DNA from: UBA11358 sp049517655
GTDB taxonomy: Bacteria; Verrucomicrobiota; Verrucomicrobiia; Limisphaerales; UBA11358
DNA: 64,000 nt
Assembly: GCA_049517655.1 (NCBI GenBank)
Contig: JBEKRQ010000001.1
Span: forward strand, 757,100-821,099
Direction: 5' to 3'
Position numbers and translations under genes: made by a program. Positions 16,560 to 23,928 of the stretch are shown here, one piece after another. Position 1 is the stretch's first letter. Each line of letters begins with the position of its first letter. The notes under the pieces are model-generated. The model made no database searches, was not told where the DNA came from, and saw only the letters and a list, made by a program, of their open reading frames with translations.

Positions 16560-17735
16560 ATGAATTATCGTATTTCTCAACGCGCCGCTTCACTGTCACT
16601 ATCGCTCACGCTCGCCATTGACGCGAAAGCCAAAGCCATGAAGGCCTCGGGCGAGGACGTCGTTGGTTTCGGTGCAGGCGAACCGGATTTCGACACGCCG
16701 CAACACATCAAGGACGCCGCCGCCAAGGCGCTCGCCGCCGGGTTCACCAAATATACGCCGTCCAGCGGCATGCCGGAATTGCGCCAGGCCATCGCCGACA
16801 AGTTCAAGCGCGAAAACGGCCTCACTTATAAACCGTCGCAAATCATCGTCTCCTGCGGCGGCAAACACTCGTGTTACAACGTCATCATCACCACCTGCCA
16901 AGAAGGCGATGAAGTGCTCATTCCTGCGCCGTATTGGTTGAGCTACCCGGAAATGGTCAAGCTCGCCAGTGCCAAGCCGGTATTTCTGCAAACCACCGAC
17001 AAGACCGAATTCAAAGTGACACCGCAACAGTTGCGCGCCGCGATCACGCCCAACACGCGGCTTTTCATTCTCAACTCGCCGAGCAATCCGACCGGCAGCG
17101 TTTATTCACCTGAAGAAAGCAAGGCGCTGGGCGATGTCTGCATTGAGAAGGGCGTGCTCATCATGAGCGACGAAATTTACGAGCACCTGCTTTACGACGG
17201 CGCGGTGCACAAGAGCGTTGCCAGCTTCTCGCCTGCGCACCAGGAACACACCGTCATCGTCCACGGTTTTGCGAAGGCATGGAGTATGACGGGCTGGCGT
17301 CTCGGTTTCCTTGCTGCGCCAGAACCGATTGCCAAGGCCATTGACGCCGTGCAAAGCCACAGTACAAGCAACCCGACGTCGTTCGCGCAAAAGGGCGCGC
17401 TGGCTGCGATTACCGGCTCAATGGATCATTTGAAGGCGTGGATTGCCGAATTTGACAGGCGCCGCCGGTTCGCATATCAGAAATTGAACAGCATTCCAGG
17501 CATTTCCTGCGTGAATCCGAAGGGCGCGTTCTATTTGTTCCCGAATATCTCGAAGACCGGCCTCAAAAGCACCGAATTCTGCGCGAAGCTTCTTGACGCG
17601 GAAAAGGTCGCCGCCGTGCCCGGCATCGCATTCGGCGCGGATGATTACATCCGTTTGAGCTATGCGACGAGCATGGCAAACATCGAAAAAGGCCTGAAAC
17701 GGATTGAGAAATTTGTGCGCAGTCTAAAAAAGTAA
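16560..17735 (+). CDS. Aspartate/aromatic-type aminotransferase, class I fold
   Basis: A PLP-dependent aminotransferase of the AspC/AatA Ib-like group, about the standard 390 aa. The PLP lysine is in HGFAKAWSMTGWRLGF (the family usually has NGxSKxxAMTGWR). Other markers are VGFGAGEPDFDTP near residue 36, SPSNPTGSVYSPEE, and the PLP-pyridine aspartate in IMSDEIYEHLLYDG. The likely reaction is aspartate plus 2-oxoglutarate to oxaloacetate plus glutamate; prephenate or other substrates cannot be excluded. It ends 55 bp from the convergent tsaD, with a family C palindrome between that might act as a two-way terminator. Confidence 0.9.
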   Translation: MNYRISQRAASLSLSLTLAIDAKAKAMKASGEDVVGFGAGEPDFDTPQHIKDAAAKALAAGFTKYTPSSGMPELRQAIADKFKRENGLTYKPSQIIVSCGGKHSCYNVIITTCQEGDEVLIPAPYWLSYPEMVKLASAKPVFLQTTDKTEFKVTPQQLRAAITPNTRLFILNSPSNPTGSVYSPEESKALGDVCIEKGVLIMSDEIYEHLLYDGAVHKSVASFSPAHQEHTVIVHGFAKAWSMTGWRLGFLAAPEPIAKAIDAVQSHSTSNPTSFAQKGALAAITGSMDHLKAWIAEFDRRRRFAYQKLNSIPGISCVNPKGAFYLFPNISKTGLKSTEFCAKLLDAEKVAAVPGIAFGADDYIRLSYATSMANIEKGLKRIEKFVRSLKK

Positions 17736-17754
17736 CACAGGCCTCTGGCCTGTG
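17736..17754. repeat. Family C palindrome between convergent genes
   Basis: A near-perfect hairpin CACAGGCC-TCT-GGCCTGTG right after the aminotransferase stop codon. It could serve as a stem-loop in the transcripts of both convergent genes, but no T-run follows. Confidence 0.6.
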
Positions 17755-17789
17755 AAATTCAACAAGGTAGGAACGCGCGTCCCTCTGCC

Positions 17790-18821
17790 TCATGCCAACT
17801 CCCAACTTGGATTAATTTCCTGATCGAGTGATGTCGGCTCAACGTCAGCTAGCAGTTTTCGCTCGGCCAAAATGCCAATCATCGCCGCGTTGTCGGTGCA
17901 GAGATTTTTTTCTGCAAGCCGCAGCGCAAAACCTTCGCGTTTGCAAGCTCGCGCCAACTCGTGTCGCAACGCGCGGTTGCACGTCACGCCACCGGACGCG
18001 GTCACACAACGAACGTGGTTTCGTTTTGCTGCACGAATTGTTTTTGCAACGAGAACGTCCACAATTGCCGCCTGGACACTCGCGCACAAATCGCATATTT
18101 GCTGTTTATCATTCAACAAATTCGGGTTATCGCGCAAAAAATAGCGCACGGACGTTTTTAATCCGCTGAAACTGAAGTCGTCACTGGCGTCATTCAGCAA
18201 CGGTCGGGGGAAATCAAATGCCTTGGGATTCCCCTGCTCTGCCAGCCGGTCAATCTCCGGGCCGGCGGGATACGCCAGTCCCATCAACTTTCCGGCCTTG
18301 TCAAAACATTCGCCGCCGGCGTCATCCACCGTCGAACCGAGAACGCGATGTTTTAATTCGGATTCCACCAAAGCCAAAATCGTGTGGCCGCCGCTGACAA
18401 TCAACGAGACGTTTGGTTGAAAGACGGCAAAGTCGGCGGCGAGGGCGCCGCCGCCGCACACAATCCACGGCGAATATAAATGCGCTTCGTGATGGTTGAT
18501 GCCGACGAATGGTTTCCGCAAGGCAAACGCGATGGTTTGCGCCGCCTTGAACCCGATGAGCAGCGCAGTCGGCAATCCCGGCCCTTGCGTGGCGGCGACG
18601 GCGTCGAGTTGTTCCGGCTGCACGCCTGCTTCGCTCAACGCGGCTTGCGCGACGGGAATCAGGTTCCGCAAATGTTCGCGTGCGGCCAGCTCCGGCACCA
18701 CGCCGCCGTATTCGGCGTGCAATTCGATTTGTGAAGAAACAACACTGGACAGGATTTTGCCATCGCGCACAACAGCGGCGCTGGTTTCATCGCAGGAAGT
18801 TTCAAGGGCGAGCAAAATCAT
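17790..18821 (-). CDS. tsaD: tRNA N6-adenosine threonylcarbamoyltransferase
   Basis: The Kae1/TsaD ASKHA-fold protein completes t6A37 synthesis on ANN-decoding tRNAs with TsaB and TsaE. The N-terminus MILLALETSCDETSAAVV and the metal-binding GINHHEAHLYSP are diagnostic; SLIVSGGHT and FSFSGLKTSVRYF also fit. A longer reading from 18872 would add 17 residues (MSNEESFVIRNLKFDIP) encoded by repeat-like sequence. The ATG at 18821 matches the family start. It lies downstream of ctpA (61-bp gap), at the end of the long minus-strand run. The other t6A genes are not visible. Confidence 0.95.
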   Translation of the reverse strand: MILLALETSCDETSAAVVRDGKILSSVVSSQIELHAEYGGVVPELAAREHLRNLIPVAQAALSEAGVQPEQLDAVAATQGPGLPTALLIGFKAAQTIAFALRKPFVGINHHEAHLYSPWIVCGGGALAADFAVFQPNVSLIVSGGHTILALVESELKHRVLGSTVDDAGGECFDKAGKLMGLAYPAGPEIDRLAEQGNPKAFDFPRPLLNDASDDFSFSGLKTSVRYFLRDNPNLLNDKQQICDLCASVQAAIVDVLVAKTIRAAKRNHVRCVTASGGVTCNRALRHELARACKREGFALRLAEKNLCTDNAAMIGILAERKLLADVEPTSLDQEINPSWELA

Positions 18822-18882
18822 TGGAATGTCGAATTTTAAGTTGCGAATTACGAACGATTCTTCATTCGACATTCACAATCCG

Positions 18883-20199
18883 TCATTTACCTGCCGTCAT
18901 TTTTTCGGGCGTTTTGCCGAGTTCGCTGTAAAGCAACAGGCCTTTGATCAAATCCTCGGCGCGTTCGAGTTGCGCGTCTTGAATGCCTTTGACACGGGCA
19001 CGATCTTCCGGACGAAGCGATTCGAGCCCGCCGGGTGCGCGCTTGAATATCAACGCGGCTTCTTCTTCATCGCTCATGGGGACGGTGATGTCGGGCGTGA
19101 TGCCTTGTTCCTGAATGACTTTGTGGCTGGGCGTGTAATATTTGGCTGTGGTCAGCTTGAGCGCGGAACCATCGTCGAGAGGAAAAATGCTTTGCACGGA
19201 ACCTTTGCCGAAGGTTTTTTCGCCGAGAATGATGGCGCGATGCAAATCCTGCAAACAGCCGGCGACAATTTCCGACGCGCTTGCGCTGCCCAAATTCACG
19301 AGCACGACAATGGGCATGCTTTTCAATACATTGCCGTGACTCCCGGCGCGCCGGATTGTATTTTGACCCGGATCGCGTCCTTCAGTGGTAACAACAAGTT
19401 CTCCACGGGGCAAAAATTCACTGCAAACCTCAACCGCCTCGTCGAGCAAACCGCCGGGATTCCAGCGTAAATCAAGAATCAACGCCTTCATGCCCTGTGC
19501 TTTCAATTTATTCAGCGCAGTTTTAAGCTCGTCGTCTGTCTTGTCGCCAAATTGCGTGACACGGATATAGCCAATTTTGTCGGCGCCGAGCGGGAATTCC
19601 TTTTTGCCGTTGATGTCCTTGACCATGTCCATCTTGACAATCGCGCGGGTGAGCGTGAAATCCCTCACCATGCCCGACGAAGGCCGCTGAATGGTCACGG
19701 TCACTTGCGTGCCCGGTTCGCCGCGAAGCAGTTTCACTGCGTCCGGCAAAGACATTCTTTCCGCGCTCTTGCCGTTGATTTTGACAATGCGGTCGCCGGA
19801 CAAAATACCCGCGCGAAATCCCGGCGTATCCTCCATCGGCGTGACTACCGTGACATAATTGTTTTTCATCGTCACCACCAAACCGAGTCCTCCGAACGCG
19901 CCTTCCGTGTCACTTTGCAATTCCCGATACTCGTCCGGGTCCATGAACTCGCTGTGCGGGTCGAGCGAACCGATCATGCCCTTGAGCGCCGCGTAAACCA
20001 GGTCGCGATACGTCAAGTTCTGGCCGTTCACGTATTCCGTCCGGACTTTTCCCAGCACGCCGGCAAAAAGCTCCAGGTTTGGTTCAGCCGAATCTTTCCG
20101 TTCCGCCGCGTGGGCCGAACTTAAATAAATTCGCGCGCCGACGATCAAATTCACCGTCAGCGCCATAATCACAAATCCATAAATCAAACGTCGTTTCAT
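18883..20199 (-). CDS. ctpA: Carboxyl-terminal processing protease, S41 family
   Basis: A periplasmic serine protease that trims or degrades proteins from the C-terminus. One N-terminal hydrophobic segment (LIYGFVIMALTVNLIVGARI) anchors or exports it. A PDZ domain (GGLGLVVTMKNNYVTVV...GILSGDRIVKINGKSA) covers about residues 90-175. The catalytic serine is in NLGSASASEIVAG and the lysine in EKTFGKGSVQS, the S41A dyad. Start set at the ATG at 20199, just before the anchor; the preceding residues from 20229 are not family-like. The SD region upstream is weak. It follows ispD by 39 bp. Confidence 0.94.
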   Translation of the reverse strand: MKRRLIYGFVIMALTVNLIVGARIYLSSAHAAERKDSAEPNLELFAGVLGKVRTEYVNGQNLTYRDLVYAALKGMIGSLDPHSEFMDPDEYRELQSDTEGAFGGLGLVVTMKNNYVTVVTPMEDTPGFRAGILSGDRIVKINGKSAERMSLPDAVKLLRGEPGTQVTVTIQRPSSGMVRDFTLTRAIVKMDMVKDINGKKEFPLGADKIGYIRVTQFGDKTDDELKTALNKLKAQGMKALILDLRWNPGGLLDEAVEVCSEFLPRGELVVTTEGRDPGQNTIRRAGSHGNVLKSMPIVVLVNLGSASASEIVAGCLQDLHRAIILGEKTFGKGSVQSIFPLDDGSALKLTTAKYYTPSHKVIQEQGITPDITVPMSDEEEAALIFKRAPGGLESLRPEDRARVKGIQDAQLERAEDLIKGLLLYSELGKTPEKMTAGK

Positions 20200-20238
20200 A
20201 AAGGGAGGAAAGCTAGCACAGGCGTGCAAAATTTCGAA

Positions 20239-20961
20239 TCAAGTTTTATTTCGCAGCAGCATTTCGACGAACGGCAAATCACCCGCCATCGTAATCTTGG
20301 GATTTGGCGCGATGCTCGACACAAGCCGGACCGGCTGGCCAATCAATTCGCACGCCGCCGTATCGTCCGTGAAAACGAGCTTGCGGCGGCGCGCTTCGGT
20401 CAGCGCGCGGCGAATCACCTCCACGCGAAACGTCTGCGGCGTTTGCACCGCCCATAGGCGCGACCGGTCAAGCGTGCATCGAATCAATCCGCCTTCCGTC
20501 GATTCCTTGATTGTGTCCGTCACCGGCTGCGCCGCCACCGCCGCGCCGGTTTCGTCCGCCGCCTTGACCGTCGCCGCGATCAATTCCCTGCTCGTGCAAG
20601 GCCGCGCCGCGTCGTGAATCGCCACGATTTCCGCCGTCGGCGACAATGCTTCCAGACCGTTCCAGACCGAATCCTGCCGTTCCGCTCCGCCAACGACAAT
20701 GCGGAACGGTTTTTTAAAAAGGAATTTCGCCGCCAGTTCCCTGAAAGCCTCCTGCATTCCGTCGCGCACGACGAGAATGATTTCATCGATGTATTTTACC
20801 TCATCGAACCGCAGCCATGTGTGCGCCACGACCGGACGCCCGGCCACTTCCAGAAACAATTTATCCGCCCCAGCTTGTGTGGCCGAAGCTTCTCCAGCCC
20901 GGCGAAGGCCCGCGCCCATGCGGACACCTTTGCCGGCAGCGACCAGAATGGCTGAAACCAT
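20239..20961 (-). CDS. ispD: 2-C-methyl-D-erythritol 4-phosphate cytidylyltransferase with an insertion in the signature loop
   Basis: Third enzyme of the MEP isoprenoid pathway, joining CTP and MEP. The family start MVSAILVAAGKGVRMG is present (ATG at 20961), followed normally by DKLFLEVAGRPVVAHT. Between these, about 15 residues (AGLRRAGEASATQAG) are inserted in the CTP-binding loop, encoded near 20872-20920 by repeat-like DNA with GGCGAAGG/GAAGCTTC motifs. Later blocks VAIHDAARPCTSRELI and the TDDTAACEL region are intact. Other pathway genes (dxr, ispG) are in the same minus-strand run. Whether activity survives the loop insertion cannot be told from sequence. Confidence 0.92.
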   Translation of the reverse strand: MVSAILVAAGKGVRMGAGLRRAGEASATQAGADKLFLEVAGRPVVAHTWLRFDEVKYIDEIILVVRDGMQEAFRELAAKFLFKKPFRIVVGGAERQDSVWNGLEALSPTAEIVAIHDAARPCTSRELIAATVKAADETGAAVAAQPVTDTIKESTEGGLIRCTLDRSRLWAVQTPQTFRVEVIRRALTEARRRKLVFTDDTAACELIGQPVRLVSSIAPNPKITMAGDLPFVEMLLRNKT

Positions 20962-20969
20962 GGGAACCA

Positions 20970-21048
20970 GTCTAAAGTCCAAAGTCCAAAGTCCAAAGTC
21001 TAAAATGTTCGTGACCGCTTTGAACTTCAGACTTTGGACCCTGGATTA
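20970..21048. repeat. Tandem/inverted AAAGTCC repeat, family G, between recJ and ispD
   Basis: Four to five units of CTAAAGTCCAAAGTCC type (20972-21005), then an inverted partner GACTTTGGACCCTGG (about 21028-21043). It fills the whole intergenic gap and could fold into a long stem. Confidence 0.8.
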
Positions 21049-22863
21049 TTACGCCGCCCGCCAATCCAAAACTTTCAATTGCACCGTGCGGCGGCCGTTG
21101 AACTCGTTGATTTGCGGCGCGAACGCCAGGTCAAATTTTCCGATGGGCAATGACGCTTCACCACCATTCCACCAAACAGCTTCCAACACCGTGCCGCCCG
21201 CAGCGCCGTAGCCGCCTTGCGGCGAAGGCGTGTCCGTCACCCACATCTTGACGTGCCGCCTGTCCGCGCCGATGCGCTGGAGCGGTCGCGCGTGGGTGAG
21301 ATTGCGCGCGCAGAATCGCACGCCGGGATTTCCCTGCCCCGTTGGTTTCAAACGCGCCAGCTCGTTCAGCGTTTCAAAATTCATTTCGTCCAGGCCGACT
21401 TCCGCATCGAGGCGCAATGACGGTTGCAAATCCTCCGGTTTCAATTCGCGGCGCGCCAATTCGTTCAATCGCTCCCGCAGCGCGTCAATTTTGTCCGATT
21501 GAATGCTCAAGCCCGCGGCCATTGCGTGCCCACCGTGGCGCACCAGCAAATCGTCGCATTCGCGCAATGCGGCGGCCAGATCGAAACCCGCGATGCTGCG
21601 TCCCGATCCACGCCATTCATCGCCCTCACCACCAATGATGATGGTGGGCCGGTAAAACTCCTGCAACACACGCGACGCGACGATGCCGACAACGCCGATG
21701 TGCCAGAGTAATTGTCCTTCGACGATGACGAAGTCTTTCCCCGGGTCAAACTTCGCACGTAATGTGCCGACAACTTCCTCGACGATGTCACGCTCGATTT
21801 TTTGGCGTTCGCGATTCCGCGCATCGAGACTTTGTGCCAGCGGCATGGCTTCGGCCTGACTGCGGACGAGCAGCAGATGCAGCGATTCCTCGGCTGATTC
21901 GAGCCGACCGGCGGCGTTGAGGCGCGGCGCAAGTTGAAAACCGACTTCGTGTGTGCCCAACATGGCGGGCGATTGCGCGGCCTTTTTCAACGCGATGAGA
22001 CCGGGCCGTTTCGTCGTGTTCAGCCGCTGCAAACCGGCGGAAACAAGAATGCGGTTTTCGCCGATGAGTAGCACGAGGTCGGCGATGGTGCCCAGTGCGA
22101 CCAAATCGAGCAGCGGGCGCAAATCGAATTCCGCAGCGCCGGGCAGATTCATCTCGCGTCCGCGTTTGACCAGGGCGTGCGCGAGTTTGAAAGCGAGACC
22201 AACGGAGCAGAGTTCGGTAAAAACGGTTGAGGGTTGAGAGTTGCCCGCCTTCACTTCGTTTCGGCGCGGTCGCGCCGGAGCTTCCAGCGGAGGCGGAAGA
22301 GTTGAGAGTTGTGGATTGACCAGCGCGACTGCCTCCGGCGCGGGCGAAGAAATCTGATGATGATCGAGAACAACCACATCCACACCGCGTTCACGCAGCC
22401 ATGAAATGGTTTCTACGGCGGTCGAGCCGCAATCCACGGCCAGCAAGAGGGTTACAGGAAATTTTTTGAGGCAATTTTCGACGCCGTCCTGGCTCAGGCC
22501 GTAGCCTTCGTCCATGCGATTCGGCAGATAAAAATCCACCTTCCAGCCCAGCGTGCGCAAAACTTCAACAAGCAGCGCGGTGGAAGTGACACCGTCCGTG
22601 TCGTAATCGCCAAAAATCACGAGCGGTTCGTTTTGCTCCCGAGCATGGAGCAATCGCCCGACAGCGGCGTCCATGTTCGGCAGTAAAAACGGGTCGGCGA
22701 GATTTTTAAGGCGCGGCTGCAAAAAATCACGGATGGCAATCGGCTCACTGAAGCCGCGATTCAGCAGGCATTGGGCAAGCAGCGGCGGGATTTTGAGTTG
22801 CGCGGCCAGTTGACCGGCGAGCAGAGGTTGCGGTGGCGCGAGCGACCAGTGAAATTTCATCAT
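21049..22863 (-). CDS. recJ: Single-stranded-DNA-specific exonuclease RecJ with repeat-derived insertion
   Basis: A 5'-3' ssDNA exonuclease of the DHH family, used in recombination and mismatch repair. Motifs seen: FGDYDTDGVTSTALL, AVDCGSTA and VVLDHHQ with the following motifs, then RLNAAGRLESA and the DHHA1 region with VRHGGHAMAAGLS. The ATG at 22863 (or the next one, 3 bp later) precedes the conserved MKFHWSLAPP. At about residues 180-215 (bases 22225-22319) roughly 28 extra residues containing EAPARPRRNEVKAG sit between VNPQLS and the expected FTELCSVGLAFKLA. That DNA begins and ends with GTTGAGAGTTG units. The nuclease core on either side is complete. Confidence 0.94.
   Translation of the reverse strand: MMKFHWSLAPPQPLLAGQLAAQLKIPPLLAQCLLNRGFSEPIAIRDFLQPRLKNLADPFLLPNMDAAVGRLLHAREQNEPLVIFGDYDTDGVTSTALLVEVLRTLGWKVDFYLPNRMDEGYGLSQDGVENCLKKFPVTLLLAVDCGSTAVETISWLRERGVDVVVLDHHQISSPAPEAVALVNPQLSTLPPPLEAPARPRRNEVKAGNSQPSTVFTELCSVGLAFKLAHALVKRGREMNLPGAAEFDLRPLLDLVALGTIADLVLLIGENRILVSAGLQRLNTTKRPGLIALKKAAQSPAMLGTHEVGFQLAPRLNAAGRLESAEESLHLLLVRSQAEAMPLAQSLDARNRERQKIERDIVEEVVGTLRAKFDPGKDFVIVEGQLLWHIGVVGIVASRVLQEFYRPTIIIGGEGDEWRGSGRSIAGFDLAAALRECDDLLVRHGGHAMAAGLSIQSDKIDALRERLNELARRELKPEDLQPSLRLDAEVGLDEMNFETLNELARLKPTGQGNPGVRFCARNLTHARPLQRIGADRRHVKMWVTDTPSPQGGYGAAGGTVLEAVWWNGGEASLPIGKFDLAFAPQINEFNGRRTVQLKVLDWRAA
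22225..22319. repeat. Repeat insertion inside recJ, family I
   Basis: GGTTGAGGGTTGAGAGTTG at the left edge and AAGAGTTGAGAGTTGTGG at the right bracket a GC-rich dyad (GGCGCGGTCGCGCC). The element keeps the reading frame open. Confidence 0.7.
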
Positions 22864-22865
22864 TA

Positions 22866-22964
22866 AATCGAACCACGAATAAACACCAATGGACACGAAC
22901 TTTTTTTGGCACGGATGCCGCGGATTTTTGATTCGTGTTTATTCGTGTTCATTGGTGGTTGCCA
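22866..22964. repeat. Inverted repeat between terC and recJ, family J
   Basis: ACCACGAATAAACACCAATG on the left is matched by the inverted CGTGTTTATTCGTGTTCATTGGTGG on the right (stated in part), with TTTTTTGGCACGGATG in the loop. The right arm runs into terC and encodes the last residues TTNEHE. Confidence 0.8.
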
Positions 22965-23916
22965 TTTTTTCATGCTGCGCGGCGGAAACGGAAAGCACGA
23001 TGGAAATTAAAAGAATCGCAGCCACGATGAGCAATGAAACGCCTGTTGGAATCTCAATTTGAAACCAGCGGGACGGCGGGCCGTGCGGCTCGACCAGCAT
23101 TTTTGCGCCGACAAAAGCGAGCACAATGGAGAGTCCAATTTTCAAATAGCGGAAGTTGCCGAGCGCACCGGCAAGCAGGGAATACAGCGAGCGAAGGCCG
23201 AGAATCGCAAAGATGTTCGAGGTGAAAACAATGAAAGGCTGACGCGTCACGGAAAACACCGCCGGAATGGAATCCGTGGCGAAAATCAAATCGGTTGTTT
23301 CGACCAACAACAGCACCAAAGCCAGCGGCGTGAGCGCAAGACGACCATCAAACCGCGTGAAAAACCTCTGGCCGTCGAAATTTTGAGAGACAGGAAAGAG
23401 TTTTTGCGCCAGGCGCAGCGCGAGATTTTTTTCCGGATGCACCGCCTCCTGTTTCGAGAAAAACATCCTTGCACCGGCAAAGATGAGAAACGCCCCGAAC
23501 ACGTAAAGCACCCAGTCGAATTGGTGAATGAGCGCCGCGCCGACTGCGATCATCGCGCCGCGCATCACCAGCGCGCCGAGGATACCCCAAAAGAGCAGCC
23601 GATGTTGAAATTCCAGCGGCACGCGAAACCACGCGAAGATGAGCGCGATGAATAGAATGTTGTCCAGCGAAAGTGAAAGTTCGATGACGTAGCCGGCGGC
23701 AAATTCAGTCGCTTCCTCGCGACCGCGCCAATGCGCCATTGCCCCGGCAAAAAGCATGGCCAGCACGAACCACAACGCGCTCCAGGCAAGCGCTTCGCCA
23801 AATTTGATGACGCGCGCGCGGCGATGAAATGCGCCCAGGTCGAGCGCAAGAAAAAACAGGACACAAAGAATGAAGCCAGCCCAATGCCACGGGGTGATTT
23901 CAATGAAACCGGGCAT
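22939..23916 (-). CDS. TerC/Alx-family integral membrane protein
   Basis: A member of the TerC family (tellurite resistance TerC, manganese exporter Alx), which handles metal ions, often Mn2+, at the inner membrane. The product is 325 aa with eight or nine hydrophobic helices. The acidic metal-site signatures are ELSLSLDNILFIALIF (about residues 78-93) and ETTDLIFATDSIPAVFSVT (about 205-223). The N-terminus MPGFIEITPWHWAGFILCV is standard. The C-terminal tail MATTNEHE is encoded by an inverted repeat rather than by family sequence. It starts 12 bp after the secDF stop codon, so it is likely in the same transcript. Confidence 0.9.
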   Translation of the reverse strand: MPGFIEITPWHWAGFILCVLFFLALDLGAFHRRARVIKFGEALAWSALWFVLAMLFAGAMAHWRGREEATEFAAGYVIELSLSLDNILFIALIFAWFRVPLEFQHRLLFWGILGALVMRGAMIAVGAALIHQFDWVLYVFGAFLIFAGARMFFSKQEAVHPEKNLALRLAQKLFPVSQNFDGQRFFTRFDGRLALTPLALVLLLVETTDLIFATDSIPAVFSVTRQPFIVFTSNIFAILGLRSLYSLLAGALGNFRYLKIGLSIVLAFVGAKMLVEPHGPPSRWFQIEIPTGVSLLIVAAILLISIVLSVSAAQHEKMATTNEHE

Positions 23917-23928
23917 GGTTTTGAGTCA

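Noticed and set aside
18822..18872. 17-residue N-terminal extension of TsaD
   Set aside because: The extension is encoded by repeat-like DNA and the family starts exactly at MILLALETSCDE.
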